From Symbiodinium natans (Eukaryota > Sar > Dinophyceae > Suessiales > Symbiodiniaceae), in assembly GCA_905221605.1 (NCBI GenBank), contig CAJNDS010000613.1, forward strand, positions 526,001 to 590,000: 64,000 bases of DNA, in the 5' to 3' direction. The translations under genes were made by a program, and so were the position numbers. Positions 8,431 through 17,879 of this stretch are shown here, piece after piece (position 1 is the first letter of the stretch; each line of letters starts with the position of its first letter). The notes beneath the pieces were generated by a model. The model saw only the letters and a program-made list of their open reading frames with translations. It ran no database searches and was not told where the DNA came from.

Positions 8431-9873
8431 ATGGCTGCCACCAGCGCTGCACTCCGTGCATTTGACTCGGTGCCCAGCCTTGGCAAGACTTTCGTCTTCT
8501 GGGCCGCCCGGAGTAAGCTTTGTGCAGCGCTCATGCAGAAGGGCAGTGAGCACCCGCGGATGTTCCGGATGCACATTGGGCCCCAGACCGCTTGTGTGGT
8601 GACTCATCCGGAGCTAGCGAGAGCCGTGCTGACGCGTCCCAAGGACTTCATCAAGATGGAGGTCCCGCGGAACACGGCCAGTGCGCTCGACACTCTGCTC
8701 CAGCGCAGCAAGGACGGAACCGCAAGCGTTCTCATGACGAACGGGCAAGACTGGGCCGCACAGAGAAAGCCTGTCGATCCGGCCTTCGAGAAGCAGGCCT
8801 TGCGGAACCTCCTGCCCAAGTTCAACGATTGCTCCGACAGGCTTCTGGAGACGTGGAGGGGTGCAGACGAGGTGGATGCCAAGCAGGACATGTCCCGTTT
8901 CGCTTTGGACGTGCTTGGATCGGCGATGCTGGGCCAGAGCTTCGGTGCCATTGACGGCACCTTTTCCGAAAGCTACGAGCACTACAAATACATCATGCTT
9001 GAGCAGACCAACCCCCTGTACTTGACTTTCCCTTTCATGGAGCGCCTCCCAAACTCCCGCAATCGTCGCATGAGGGAGGCGGTGCATCACATGCATGGCG
9101 TCCTGCAAGGTGCGATAGATGCTCGCGTGCAGCTGCGTAGGGACCAGCAGGCAGCGGGCACTCTTTCGGACGAGCCGCAGGACATGCTTGACATGTTGCT
9201 CGGACCGGGTGTGGATGTGCCCACAGATGGAGTGCTGCCGACGGAGGGAGCCTTGCTGCCGATGCTTTGGATCTTTTTCATTGCCGGGCACGATACCACT
9301 GCGATCTCTTTGGCTTGGCAGATGTACTACCTCGCAAAGTATCCTGAGGTCCAGCAGAAAGCTCGCGAAGAGGTTCAACAAGTTCTGGCCGGCCGGAAAG
9401 ATCCGACTGCCGAGGATCTGGACAACGTGCCGTACCTGTCTGCTGTCATCAACGAAGGCCTCCGTGTGCGCCCGCCCATCTACAATCTCTACACTCGACA
9501 GGCGGCCCACGACACCGAGCTCGACGGCGTTCTCCTTCCGAAGGGCACAGGAATTTCGCTGCACATCGGAGCCATCAACAAGCATCCAGATGTTTGGGGG
9601 GAAGCCGAGGACTTCAACCCGGAGCGATTCCTCAAGGAAAAGCAGCCCCGGGTGTTCCACAACCTCCCTTTCTCGGCAGGGCCTCGTCGCTGCCTTGGTG
9701 ACAAGTTCTCCTTGATGGAGCAGAAATCTCTGTTGATGAAACTCCTCACGCAGTACAAGGTCCTACCACACGAGAGCACCCTCGAAGGCGACAAGAACTT
9801 TACCTCCACCATGACGGGTCTCATATTCCTGCAACCTGAGGACATCAAGGTCCGCCTTCAGGCTGTGCAGTAA
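8431..9873 (+). CDS. Cytochrome P450 monooxygenase, intronless
   Basis: A 480-residue heme-thiolate monooxygenase in one exon. Motifs: I-helix FFIAGHDTTAIS (A285-G-H-D-T-T, oxygen activation), K-helix EGLR (E342, R345), PERF region FNPERFLK, and heme loop FSAGPRRCLGDKF with Cys421 as iron ligand. Length matches class II eukaryotic P450s. The ATG at 8431 in GCGCCATGG is chosen over an upstream in-frame TTG. There is no clear N-terminal hydrophobic anchor, only a weak one (about residues 17-32), so microsomal location is uncertain. The substrate is unknown; the general look is that of CYP4-like clans. The absence of introns among intron-rich neighbours, together with the leader relict at 8355, points to a retroposed copy that has stayed open. 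Confidence 0.93.
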   Translation: MAATSAALRAFDSVPSLGKTFVFWAARSKLCAALMQKGSEHPRMFRMHIGPQTACVVTHPELARAVLTRPKDFIKMEVPRNTASALDTLLQRSKDGTASVLMTNGQDWAAQRKPVDPAFEKQALRNLLPKFNDCSDRLLETWRGADEVDAKQDMSRFALDVLGSAMLGQSFGAIDGTFSESYEHYKYIMLEQTNPLYLTFPFMERLPNSRNRRMREAVHHMHGVLQGAIDARVQLRRDQQAAGTLSDEPQDMLDMLLGPGVDVPTDGVLPTEGALLPMLWIFFIAGHDTTAISLAWQMYYLAKYPEVQQKAREEVQQVLAGRKDPTAEDLDNVPYLSAVINEGLRVRPPIYNLYTRQAAHDTELDGVLLPKGTGISLHIGAINKHPDVWGEAEDFNPERFLKEKQPRVFHNLPFSAGPRRCLGDKFSLMEQKSLLMKLLTQYKVLPHESTLEGDKNFTSTMTGLIFLQPEDIKVRLQAVQ

Positions 9874-11960
9874 GGCACTTGCTGGTCGGCGACCATGGTC
9901 TCGGGTGAAGTCGCCAAATCCCTAGATCGACCATGTGAAATCTTCACCGGTTAGAGCTTTGAGGGCTCTTCTTGTGCATCATCGTGCACCAACAGGTGCA
10001 CGACTCAATCCGCTTACTATTATTTTAAATGTGATGTACGCCTTTACCCCCGTTCGGCCCCTAACCCCGTCAGTGACCTTAAAACCCTAATGGTCAGCAT
10101 GCCCAAATCCTCAGTGCGATCGTGTTGCCAATGTCAAAAGCTCCAGAGCCCTTCAACCTGATACTACAGAGGTCTGAAGACCTGGTCCCTTAAAGTCCAG
10201 TACTACAGTACGCCCTCCCAGCCTTTTATTATTGTGATTATGTTATTGCTAAAGCCCATCACCCTAAAGCCGAAATCCTGCTTTACCTGCCTGCGCGTCG
10301 AATCGATAGCATGCAGAGAGTACCCTTATAGCTTGTGCGGCTTGCGCGCAGGAGAAAAAGCACACATGCATGTGTACCTTCAAGTAGCTACGCGAAGCCC
10401 CAATCCGTACATGGTGAATCCCAACAAAGCCCTGCAGCACCAAAAAGCATCTTGAAAATTATCCTCGGACCAGGGATGGGAGTGGACCATCCTCGACAGC
10501 GGCGACAGCAACACCCCCAGAGTGCAAAAAGGCTGAGGGTCCATTTAGGGTGTTGAGGGTTGGTGCAAAGAAACCTTGGCAACAGTGACAGAGCTTCTCG
10601 ATGCATATTCCCTAAACTCCTACTGATATTGTGGGCTTCGGTTTAACGTTTACTGGAGAGGTTTCGGGTTTAGAATGCTTCGGGTTCAGTCTCCTACCGT
10701 AGTTGAAGCTGTACTGGCTGGCCGCATGCATTCTTCAGTGATTCAGCTGCCTGCAGTGGAGATTTCCAAGGGAATGAGGAAGTTGACGAGACACTATTTT
10801 TCCAAAAGCCTAAACCCTAGAAGCCTTGCGCCCTGAATGAAAAACATTAAGAGTCCTACACCTATCTAAACCATACAAAAGTCTAAGCACAAGCCTTAGA
10901 CTTGACCAGACTCTACAAATTCCTGGGTCCATCTTCCCATATAATATATAATATATAGACATACGCTTCCTTCAAGGGGTTCCCATAGGGCACAGTTTTT
11001 TTGAAAATGTAACCGTCCGGGAAGGGGGATTTCCACGAGCGAACGACCGACAGAAAAGCATCTTAACAGCTTGCTGTACAAGTTCCTATACACTTCTTTC
11101 TGTCTTCTGTCGAAAGGGTCTGTTTAAACCACTCTGCACTCTATCTTCTTCCACGACACTGCACTTCCACTGCCGTCAAGAGAATCAACCAGGTAAGCAA
11201 ACACATGCAACCCTAGTTGATAAGGTCTTGGACGGGTCACGATTCATCCACTGCGCAAGTTTGGGTGTCGAAAACGACACGTCCGGACGAGTACGTACAC
11301 TGACTCACAGATTTCGCCAATCAATCGCTGACACTTACGAAGTACACTGCTATCATTGTTCTCGGCTGCTTCCGGTTTCGTCACTCCTGGGCCGAACGGA
11401 GGCCCGCAGTGCTCAACTTTCTGAAGCTCGTGGGAGTTACGATCCGCAAGGCCCTGAATGGGACGACGGGAGTTGAGATGATAACGCCTCAAGCTAAACC
11501 TTCCAACATAAGATGCTACAACAACCTAAGCCCCTGAACCTGAAACCCACTGCCTTTGGGAGGAGGCCGTCAGTCAGTAACGTGCCGCACGGATGCATCA
11601 TCCGGTTTAGGGTTTCAACGTTTGGGTTTTCTGGGCCGGTTCTCGGTTGCGTGTTAAAGCCTTCCCTAAGGGTCCATGTACCGGAATAGGGAATACTTGG
11701 GCCTTAAAGTGCTTCCTAAAAAGGGTCTTTGGGGCCCAAGTACAAAATAATCAGGTACATGGACCCTTAAGCACGATGTTTCGCTTCCGTGGCCAGAGTC
11801 GAGCTACGTCTGTCTAGATGTGGAATGGGCCTTGAGGAGCCTGAAACCCGAAAAAGGCTTGAAGCCCTGTAACCCTAAAACCCGAAAAGCCTGAGGCCAC
11901 ATGTGTCGGCCTGCCTCCTCCCAACGTCGTGTTGACTCAAGCCTGCTTGTGAAACCATGA
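9874..11960. other. No gene recognised
   Basis: About 2 kb with short, overlapping frames and no motif I recognise; it includes TA-rich stretches (10940-10960) and scattered degenerate CCCTAAA units. Confidence 0.45.
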
Positions 11961-11970
11961 AGGGCTCAAA

Positions 11971-12066
11971 ACGCCCTAAACCCTAATCCCGAATCCCTGA
12001 ACCCTAAACCCGAATCCCTAAACCCTAAACCCGAATCCCTAAACCCGAATCCCTAAACCCTAAACC
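11971..12066. repeat. Telomere-like tract, CCCTAAA orientation
   Basis: CCCTAAA units mixed with CCCGAAT variants. Confidence 0.9.
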
Positions 12067-12323
12067 TTCGATGCCTCAGCAGCCGATGCACCTCCATGAA
12101 ACGGAGCAGAGGTTGACCTGTTTCACCCACTGCTGCATTTTAGGCAGCATTTTAAGATTAACGATGTGCACTGTGTTGAACACTTAGAACCCAAAGGGTC
12201 CCAAGTGCCTACACAGTAGAAAGCAGGGCTTCTATAATTTGAATTACTACTATGGTTTGGGTAGGTGTCCCCCTTATACAGATACTTAGGACCCTTTGGG
12301 AAGACCGGTGCCTCTTACACCTT

Positions 12324-12437
12324 AGCCCTAAACCCTAAATAAACCCTAAACCCTAAACCCTAAACCCTAAACCCTAAACCCTAAACCCTATACCCTAAAC
12401 CCTAAACCCTAATCCCTACACCCTAGCCCTAAACACT
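12324..12437. repeat. Telomere-like tract, CCCTAAA orientation, upstream of a short exon
   Basis: About 15 CCCTAAA units, ending 15 bases before the ATG at 12453. Confidence 0.92.
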
Positions 12438-12452
12438 AAATTTTTTTGCGCC

Positions 12453-12587
12453 ATGGCCGGGAGCGGCTTGGAGTTGGTGGTGGGAGCTCCTTGTGACCTC
12501 GCCGAGTGGCCGGAGGACTCCCTGGAGCTGCAGTTCGTCGAAGGCTTCATTGAGCAGATGAAACTCTGGGTTTTGGAGTGCGAATAG
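12453..12587 (+). CDS. Short candidate exon or small ORF (44 codons) between inverted telomere-like tracts
   Basis: ATG in GCGCCATGG starts MAGSGLELVVGAPCDLAEWP, continuing to WVLECE and TAG at 12585-12587. Composition is acidic and amphipathic and codon choice looks coding (GC-rich third positions). CCCTAAA repeats precede it and TTTAGGG repeats follow at once, so the true exon may end before the TAG, for example near CTCTGG. It could be the first exon of the TIR-like gene whose next recognised exon starts near 13034, but nothing in the sequence proves the link. No family recognised. Confidence 0.4.
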   Translation: MAGSGLELVVGAPCDLAEWPEDSLELQFVEGFIEQMKLWVLECE

Positions 12588-12631
12588 GGTTTAGGGTGTA
12601 GGGTTTAGGGTTTATGGTTGAGGGTGTAGGA
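12586..12631. repeat. Telomere-like tract, TTTAGGG orientation
   Basis: Follows the short exon directly; opposite orientation to the tract before it. Confidence 0.85.
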
Positions 12632-13033
12632 TCGACTCCGCAGTAGAGAACTGAAGTGTTGAGCTGGAAAGGTTTAAGCTTTTTCTGGGTAGGCCCTCTC
12701 GGGACTTTTGATATTTTCCCTTGCTGGGTGTAAGAGGATCATATTTCGGAATATTTGTCAGAGGCTTCCAAGGGCCATCCTAGCTTTGTGTACCATCCCC
12801 GTACCAAGGTTTCCCCTTTCTACTGAATCCTCAACCCTGAGACAAGTCAGCCAGTAAGGAAAGCCGTCAGCCCCGACATTGTGCGAGGGATCCCCATTTT
12901 TCGAGTGTTGCAGTGCATGCCGTGCAAGTGGTTGGCCGGAGAGCGGAAGATGTTCTATGGCCTCAGCAACTGGGTAGGCCCTTGAGGTAGCTGTGGTTCA
13001 GTGTTCAATTGCTGCAAACCCTTAAAGTCGCCA

Positions 13034-15728
13034 ACCTAGGCGAGGTGGCGGATGAGCATCTGGATGAGTTCTGGTCTCATAGCTGGTGCACCATGTCCTG
13101 GCTCAAGTATGTCAACATTCTCTCCCTGAACAATGGCTTTCCGGCGTTTGTGGCTGGCTCTCTTTGTGGCCTGGGAGCTTTCTCCTTAGGTTTGGCAGGC
13201 TTCTTGCCGATACATCACGCTGCTGGGCCAGCAAATGCAAGCTGCACCATAGCCAGCACCCTCGGCTACTACGTGACCCTTTTTCTATGGCAGAGCAGGA
13301 CGCCAGTTTGCACCCAGGGAGGGTCCAATAACGATGATACTGTTTTGTACTTTCAGACAGCAGCGCGCTCTCGTGAAGGTAAAGGTTTGAGTGCGTTGAT
13401 GCCTGTCTTTAGAAGCTGCTGGACCAACGCGATCAAGCAATTCAAGAAACTCCGAAGCATGGGGCAACTGACTTATTGAAAAACTCTGTGATCTATGGGC
13501 ACATGGCTTTGTGCTGATCTTAGCGGGTACTCTTCCGATCTTTCTGGAGCTGGGGGGCTGTAGCCAGCACACTTGATGAGTCAGTGGTGTCATTTTGAAA
13601 AGGTCAACGCACGGCACCAACACGGCACTTGTCGTGAGCAGTTAAGTGACATTCATAGATTCGTTGAGAAATTGAACCAATGAATGCTCGCGAGTGGTCA
13701 AGGACATGTGTTCACGTGACCGAAACATCCCAAAATCACGATAACATCCCTAAAACCCTAAACCCTAAGCCCTAAACCCTAAGCCCTAAACCCTAAACCC
13801 TAAACGTATGAACCCGAGGAGGCTGGCTTTCCTTGATCTCGCCTGCATCAGCCAGACGGACGAAGTGCTGAAAACTGCCGGCCTGGTTAGTGCCCTTGCT
13901 TTTTCCTTGAAGGGGTTTAGGGTTTAGGGTTTGGGGTTTAGGGTTCATAGAGTTCAAGATGTCGAGGCGTATCCTCATTGCGCTTTTGGGACTTGAAGCT
14001 TCGAGATATTTTGCGCATCGAGGGGCAAAGGCCAGCGCATTCCACGTAGGGCTAGGTTCAGGGCTTAGGTCCTAAACTTCTCATGTCCTAAGCCAGTTTT
14101 TTCCTGGACTCGATCCTAGGCATGGGTGCATTTCTGAGACGCTTCTTTCGCGACCAAAAGCAGAATTTTGTACTTGGGTTTTGTGGCTTGCGGGACTCCC
14201 GACTTGTTGTCTTGGTACAAATGGGATTCTTTTTCAAGCATGTGGGGTACAATTAACATATGTTTTGGAATAAATATTCTTGTGATATTCTACTGTATCA
14301 ACGCAACAGTATCATCAATAGTATCAACAGTTGCAATAGCAAACAAAACCTCACGGCAAGAGAACTTGCTGGTTCTTAGTAGGGAGGGAGGGAATTGATT
14401 GCTTACGCGGCAGCGCGCTTGGCTATCGACTTTTGGCCGATTTTATGCACCACCGAAATTTCTAGTGCAGCACATACCCCAAGTCGAAACCCTAGCCCTA
14501 AACCCCGCAACCCTTTGCTCAAAGGCTCACAGTCGCTTCTCATCCTGTGGGATGAGACATGGATCACGAGATTTTGGTGTGTGTTCGATACCCCGCGCTT
14601 TCTGGAAAGGTGTTGCGTTTGTAATTATTAAAGACAGCAGCATCTGAAACTATAGACATCTTTATCGTAGTCGATTCGTTCTGTACTGTACGATGTACTA
14701 CTGCCGTAAGAAACGGAGACTCGCAAGTCTTCCTAATTCCAGGGTCCCGAATTTGGCATTGCAGTCGCAATAAGGAGATGGCAGGTTTCATACACAGCAA
14801 AGGGCATGGCGCAGACAGGTCGCTGCGGGTTTGCCCGGTGTTCACTGGCCCCGCCTTTGTTGTGGGCCACATGGGTCTCAGTGTGCTCCTGCTTACATTG
14901 TTGTGCACGGGCCTGCCGATGTATCCGTGGGGTGGAATCTTCATATGCGCTATGGCGTTCCCGTGCCTGCTGCTTCTTGCCCGTGTCGTGATTCAGCACG
15001 GCCGAAGCATTGATGTGGTTCAATATCAAGTCCGTCATTTCACTGTCCAACAATGCTCGTGTTCTTGCTGCGACCGTGGCCACGTGCATGTCGACGGAAG
15101 CGCAATCATGTGCGACCGCGTCATCATCCTTCGGTGTATTTCTGCTTGGTTCGGGTCTGTAGCAAAGTTCGAGTCTCACGTTCGGAGCCAGCTTTTGAAA
15201 GCTTTGGTCTACCAGCTAGCAAATCAGGCGTTCTCATACTGGCGCATCGTGCAGGCGGCAAGCCCAGTTGCATTTGCCATATTGGACATGCTCGGACATC
15301 TGAGCCGTCCCACAGTAGTGCTGGAGGTGACGCTTACATCTGCAACTTATCTCTTCTGCCTGGTTCCCAGTATTGCTCTGATTCTGCTTCGCCTGGCTTA
15401 CAGAGTCCGCAACTTTGGACATGGCAAGTGGGCGCAGTGGCTGCTTTCTGCTGCGCTCGTGGCCGCAGCTGTGTCGTCGTTGGCACACATTTTCGGGGTC
15501 TGCTGTGCAAAAAAACTAGCTCTTGCTCTAGCTAGCACAAGAGTTGACGATGTTAGGGACCACGCTCAAGGTAGGGTTGCTTCTTTTCGGGGCCTACTTG
15601 TCGTGCGAGCTAGCTCTTCACCAACTTTCGTCCGAGAACTTCGGGAACTGGGTGCCTGCGAACTTTGCGCAGCTGATTGTGATGGGTGCCGTTACCCTGG
15701 GTCTGTGGCGTCGCCTACCTGCTATTGA
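13034..15728 (+). CDS. TIR-like, multi-pass membrane protein of a dinoflagellate-expanded family (spliced)
   Basis: Four exons can be read. About 13034-13300: DEFWSHSWCTMSWLKYVNIL, then hydrophobic segments (FVAGSLCGLGAFSLGLAGFL and ASTLGYYVTLFLW). About 13806-13890: LAFLDLACISQTDEVLKTAG. About 14521-14610: SLLILWDETWITRFWCVFD. About 14778-15540: several TM helices with SCSCCDRGHVHVDG, CDRVIILRCISAWFGS and FESHVR. FWSHSW, FLDxxCIxQTD and LWDxxxxxRxWCVFE are in the order seen in the TIR-like proteins that are numerous in dinoflagellates. Its role is unknown; signalling at a membrane is inference. The end is uncertain: the frame runs to TAG near 15728, but another frame (15544-15810) is also hydrophobic. 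The small exons are separated by introns that contain telomere-like repeats. Confidence 0.7.
13749..13804. repeat. Telomere-like tract, CCCTAAA, at the 3' end of an intron
   Basis: Runs up to the FLDLACISQTD exon of the TIR-like gene. Confidence 0.9.
13913..13945. repeat. Telomere-like tract, TTTAGGG, at the 5' part of the next intron
   Basis: Four GGTTTAGG-type units start about 20 bases after the same exon. The intron ends with degenerate CCCTAGCCCTAAACCCC at about 14500. Confidence 0.85.
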
Positions 15729-15810
15729 GATGTCCCAAGATCCTAGCGGGGGGCCAACTCCGGCACCCTCAACCAAAGATCCAGCTGCTCCGACTCGAAC
15801 GAGTCTTTGA

Positions 15811-16270
15811 GCGCTGGTGTCAGGTGTGTGCGATTTTTCGGCTGAATTTCGCAGGGAGGTGTAGATCACGGTTCCTGCATAGACACTCAACTGGTGGCAC
15901 TACACCCCGCCCTGGAACTGTAGTGTAGTTTTATGGTTGGTATATAATACAACACATGACAAAGGAAAAGCAGGATCCCAAACAAGGAAACAAAACTAGG
16001 GGTCTACAAGGAGGGGACCCCCCTAGCCATAAGTAGAGCTAGAAGTACCCTAAATTGGGTTGCAAGGATGCTAACCTGCGTTATAAGTCCCTTAACTATA
16101 CTGAGTATAGCAAGGCAGGCCCGTCCTGGAAGGCGAGCAGTCACCTGGACTGCCGCATCGAGCGGTACCTTCATATGTCCACGCCTGCATTGCCGAAAGA
16201 CTCGTTGATCGGGCAGTTGCTCTAAATCAGGGCCCCGAACCCCGAAACCTTGTAGCCTCGCTTCAGGTTC
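15811..16270. other. No gene recognised
   Basis: The 3' flank of the TIR-like gene; no coding motifs. Confidence 0.4.
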
Positions 16271-16274
16271 ATAT

Positions 16275-16367
16275 CCCCAAGCCCTAAGCCCTAAGCCCTA
16301 AACCCTAAACCCTAAACCCTAAACCCTAAACCCTAAACCGACCCGAAACCCTAAACCCTAAACCCTA
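16275..16367. repeat. Telomere-like tract, CCCTAAA orientation
   Basis: CCCTAAGC and CCCTAAA units immediately before a short exon. Confidence 0.9.
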
Positions 16368-16374
16368 CCTCACA

Positions 16375-16487
16375 ACAGGCAACAAGGACGCCGGAGCCTT
16401 CCTGGCGAGCCTTCTGCAGCAGAGCGGCCTGCAGGGCGCGAAGCACCAAGATGATGTCCGACTCCAGCACTTGGTGGCCCAGTGGTA
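16375..16487 (+). CDS. Orphan exon between inverted telomere-like tracts
   Basis: One frame reads NKDAGAFLASLLQQSGLQG then AKHQDDVRLQHLVAQW, a helix-forming, coding-like stretch without stops. CCCTAAA repeats lie before it and TTTAGGG repeats (16503-16545) after it. Another candidate exon follows at 16790. The protein is not recognised. Confidence 0.4.
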
Positions 16488-16502
16488 CCCTTTTCTCTTT
16501 TC

Positions 16503-16545
16503 TAGGGTTTAGGGTTTAAGTCTTAGGGCTTAGGGCTTAGGGTTT
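16503..16545. repeat. Telomere-like tract, TTTAGGG orientation
   Basis: TTTAGGG and CTTAGGG units directly after the orphan exon. Confidence 0.85.
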
Positions 16546-16789
16546 CCCTGACAAAGTAACCAACCCCAAAAAGGGAGCCCTTGTGAAAATTTGCTTACTT
16601 GGCAACCAGGAAGGGTTTGGGCCCCACAGTTTGGGGTGTAGGGTTGGAATCCTCAAAAGCCCCAGAAACTCGAAATCTAGGGGTTTAGGGTCTGTGAAGG
16701 CTGGATCCTACCAGTTTTGTATAGGGTTTTAAGTCAAGGTCGTTTTTGGGGTTTAGGGTTTCGGCTTTGGGGTTTAGGGTTTAGGGTCC

Positions 16790-16903
16790 CTGGCTTCGTC
16801 AGAAGCTCCCTAGGCACGAGGTCGCGGACCGCTTCTACACGAAGCGCGGCTGGAATGCCTCCCGCCCTCCCCACCACCCCAAGCCAAGGAGGAAGAACGC
16901 TTC
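16790..16903 (+). CDS. Orphan exon following a TTTAGGG tract
   Basis: After TTTAGGGTTTAGGG (16748-16786) one frame reads WLRQKLPRHEVADRFY then TKRGWNASRPPHH and a basic tail. It looks coding (mixed charged and aromatic residues) and may belong with the exon at 16375. No family recognised. Confidence 0.35.
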
Positions 16904-16989
16904 ATGTCTCTATATATACAAGGTAGGGTGTGTATTATGACCAATATGGGTATTTCCCCCTTTTCGGGGTAACCCTTCTGTACCCCCCT

Positions 16990-17032
16990 TATTGGACCCC
17001 CCCAAAATGGTACCCGTATTTTCGGAGACCCT
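16990..17032. repeat. Dispersed C-run/GGTACC motif, copy 1
   Basis: GGACCCCCCCAAAATGGTAC then CCGTATTTTCGGAGACC; related to copies at 36994-37042 and, inverted, 47168-47206. Confidence 0.55.
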
Positions 17033-17036
17033 CATA

Positions 17037-17110
17037 TTCGCGTGTCCGTGTGCGTGTCCGTGTGCGTGTGCGTGTGCGTGTGCGTGTGGGTGTGGGTGTG
17101 GGTGTGTGTG
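17037..17110. repeat. GTGTGC/GTGTGG microsatellite
   Basis: Alternating GTGTCC, GTGTGC and GTGTGG units. Confidence 0.9.
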
Positions 17111-17149
17111 GAGTCAGAAGAAAAATCTGAGGGTATAGGGTTTAAAGGG

Positions 17150-17803
17150 TTTGGGGTTTAGGGATAAGAACCTTGCCAGATCATCAAATTGTGCTCAGAC
17201 GACCAAGCCAACTGCAACCCCGCAAATCGCAACGGTTTGCGCACTCCGCGGTTCGTCATTCTGGCTCTCCACACTTCCACAGCGTGGTAATAGTCTTCCA
17301 CTACAGTTTGCGAACTCACAAGCAGCGATGATCAGGTCGTCTATGTACACTCCAATCCAACCCCACCGAAACTCCGGACTCTAAGCCACAGGTTGGGATC
17401 AGCATACGACTGATACAACTTGAGCTCTCGACCTCAGTACTTCACGACTAAATGCCTCAGCGAGCTGTCACGCCCAAACGACCAGAATCTCTGGGACTGG
17501 TGTCCAAGCCCTGGATGGCCTTGGCAACTTGCCACAGGGTGTCTTTTTTCCGTGGAGGCCACGCTGCAACAAACAACGAGGTGGGATTAAGGTCACAATT
17601 TCGTTGATTGGCACGCTCTCTCCCTGCGCAGCCGCTTCTGCGGCTCGTTCAGCTTTGACCCTTTCCCTCGATAAAGGCTCCGCATCAAGGAAGGCAGTCC
17701 GGATGTCAGCAATGGCTATCTCGTAGGAACGTCTAGCAGCTACTGCCAATGCACACACAGCATCCTTGTGATCCTGTTGGCTTTCATTTTTTGAGGGTGC
17801 CAT
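17150..17803 (-). pseudogene. Minus-strand copia-type RT fragment
   Basis: Reading down from 17803: ARRSYEIAIADIRTAFLDAE (the D..tAFL catalytic block with its Asp), then TLIPPRCLLQRG, and after a frame change a short remnant of the tyrosine-glycine block. Near 17345, VYIDDLIIAACEF matches the Y-x-DD catalytic block. Both catalytic blocks survive but the frame between them is broken. It is a different, shorter and more decayed element than the one at 1-3865. Confidence 0.65.
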
Positions 17804-17879
17804 GTTGCTACAATGTGGTCGAAGACGCCCTACTGCAATTGCAAGGGACTGTTGTTGAGGACGTGCAGCGCCACCTACT

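Noticed and set aside
8614-9660. 348-codon minus-strand open frame over the P450
   Set aside because: It is the antisense of the P450 exon with no motifs of its own; high third-position GC opens antisense frames.
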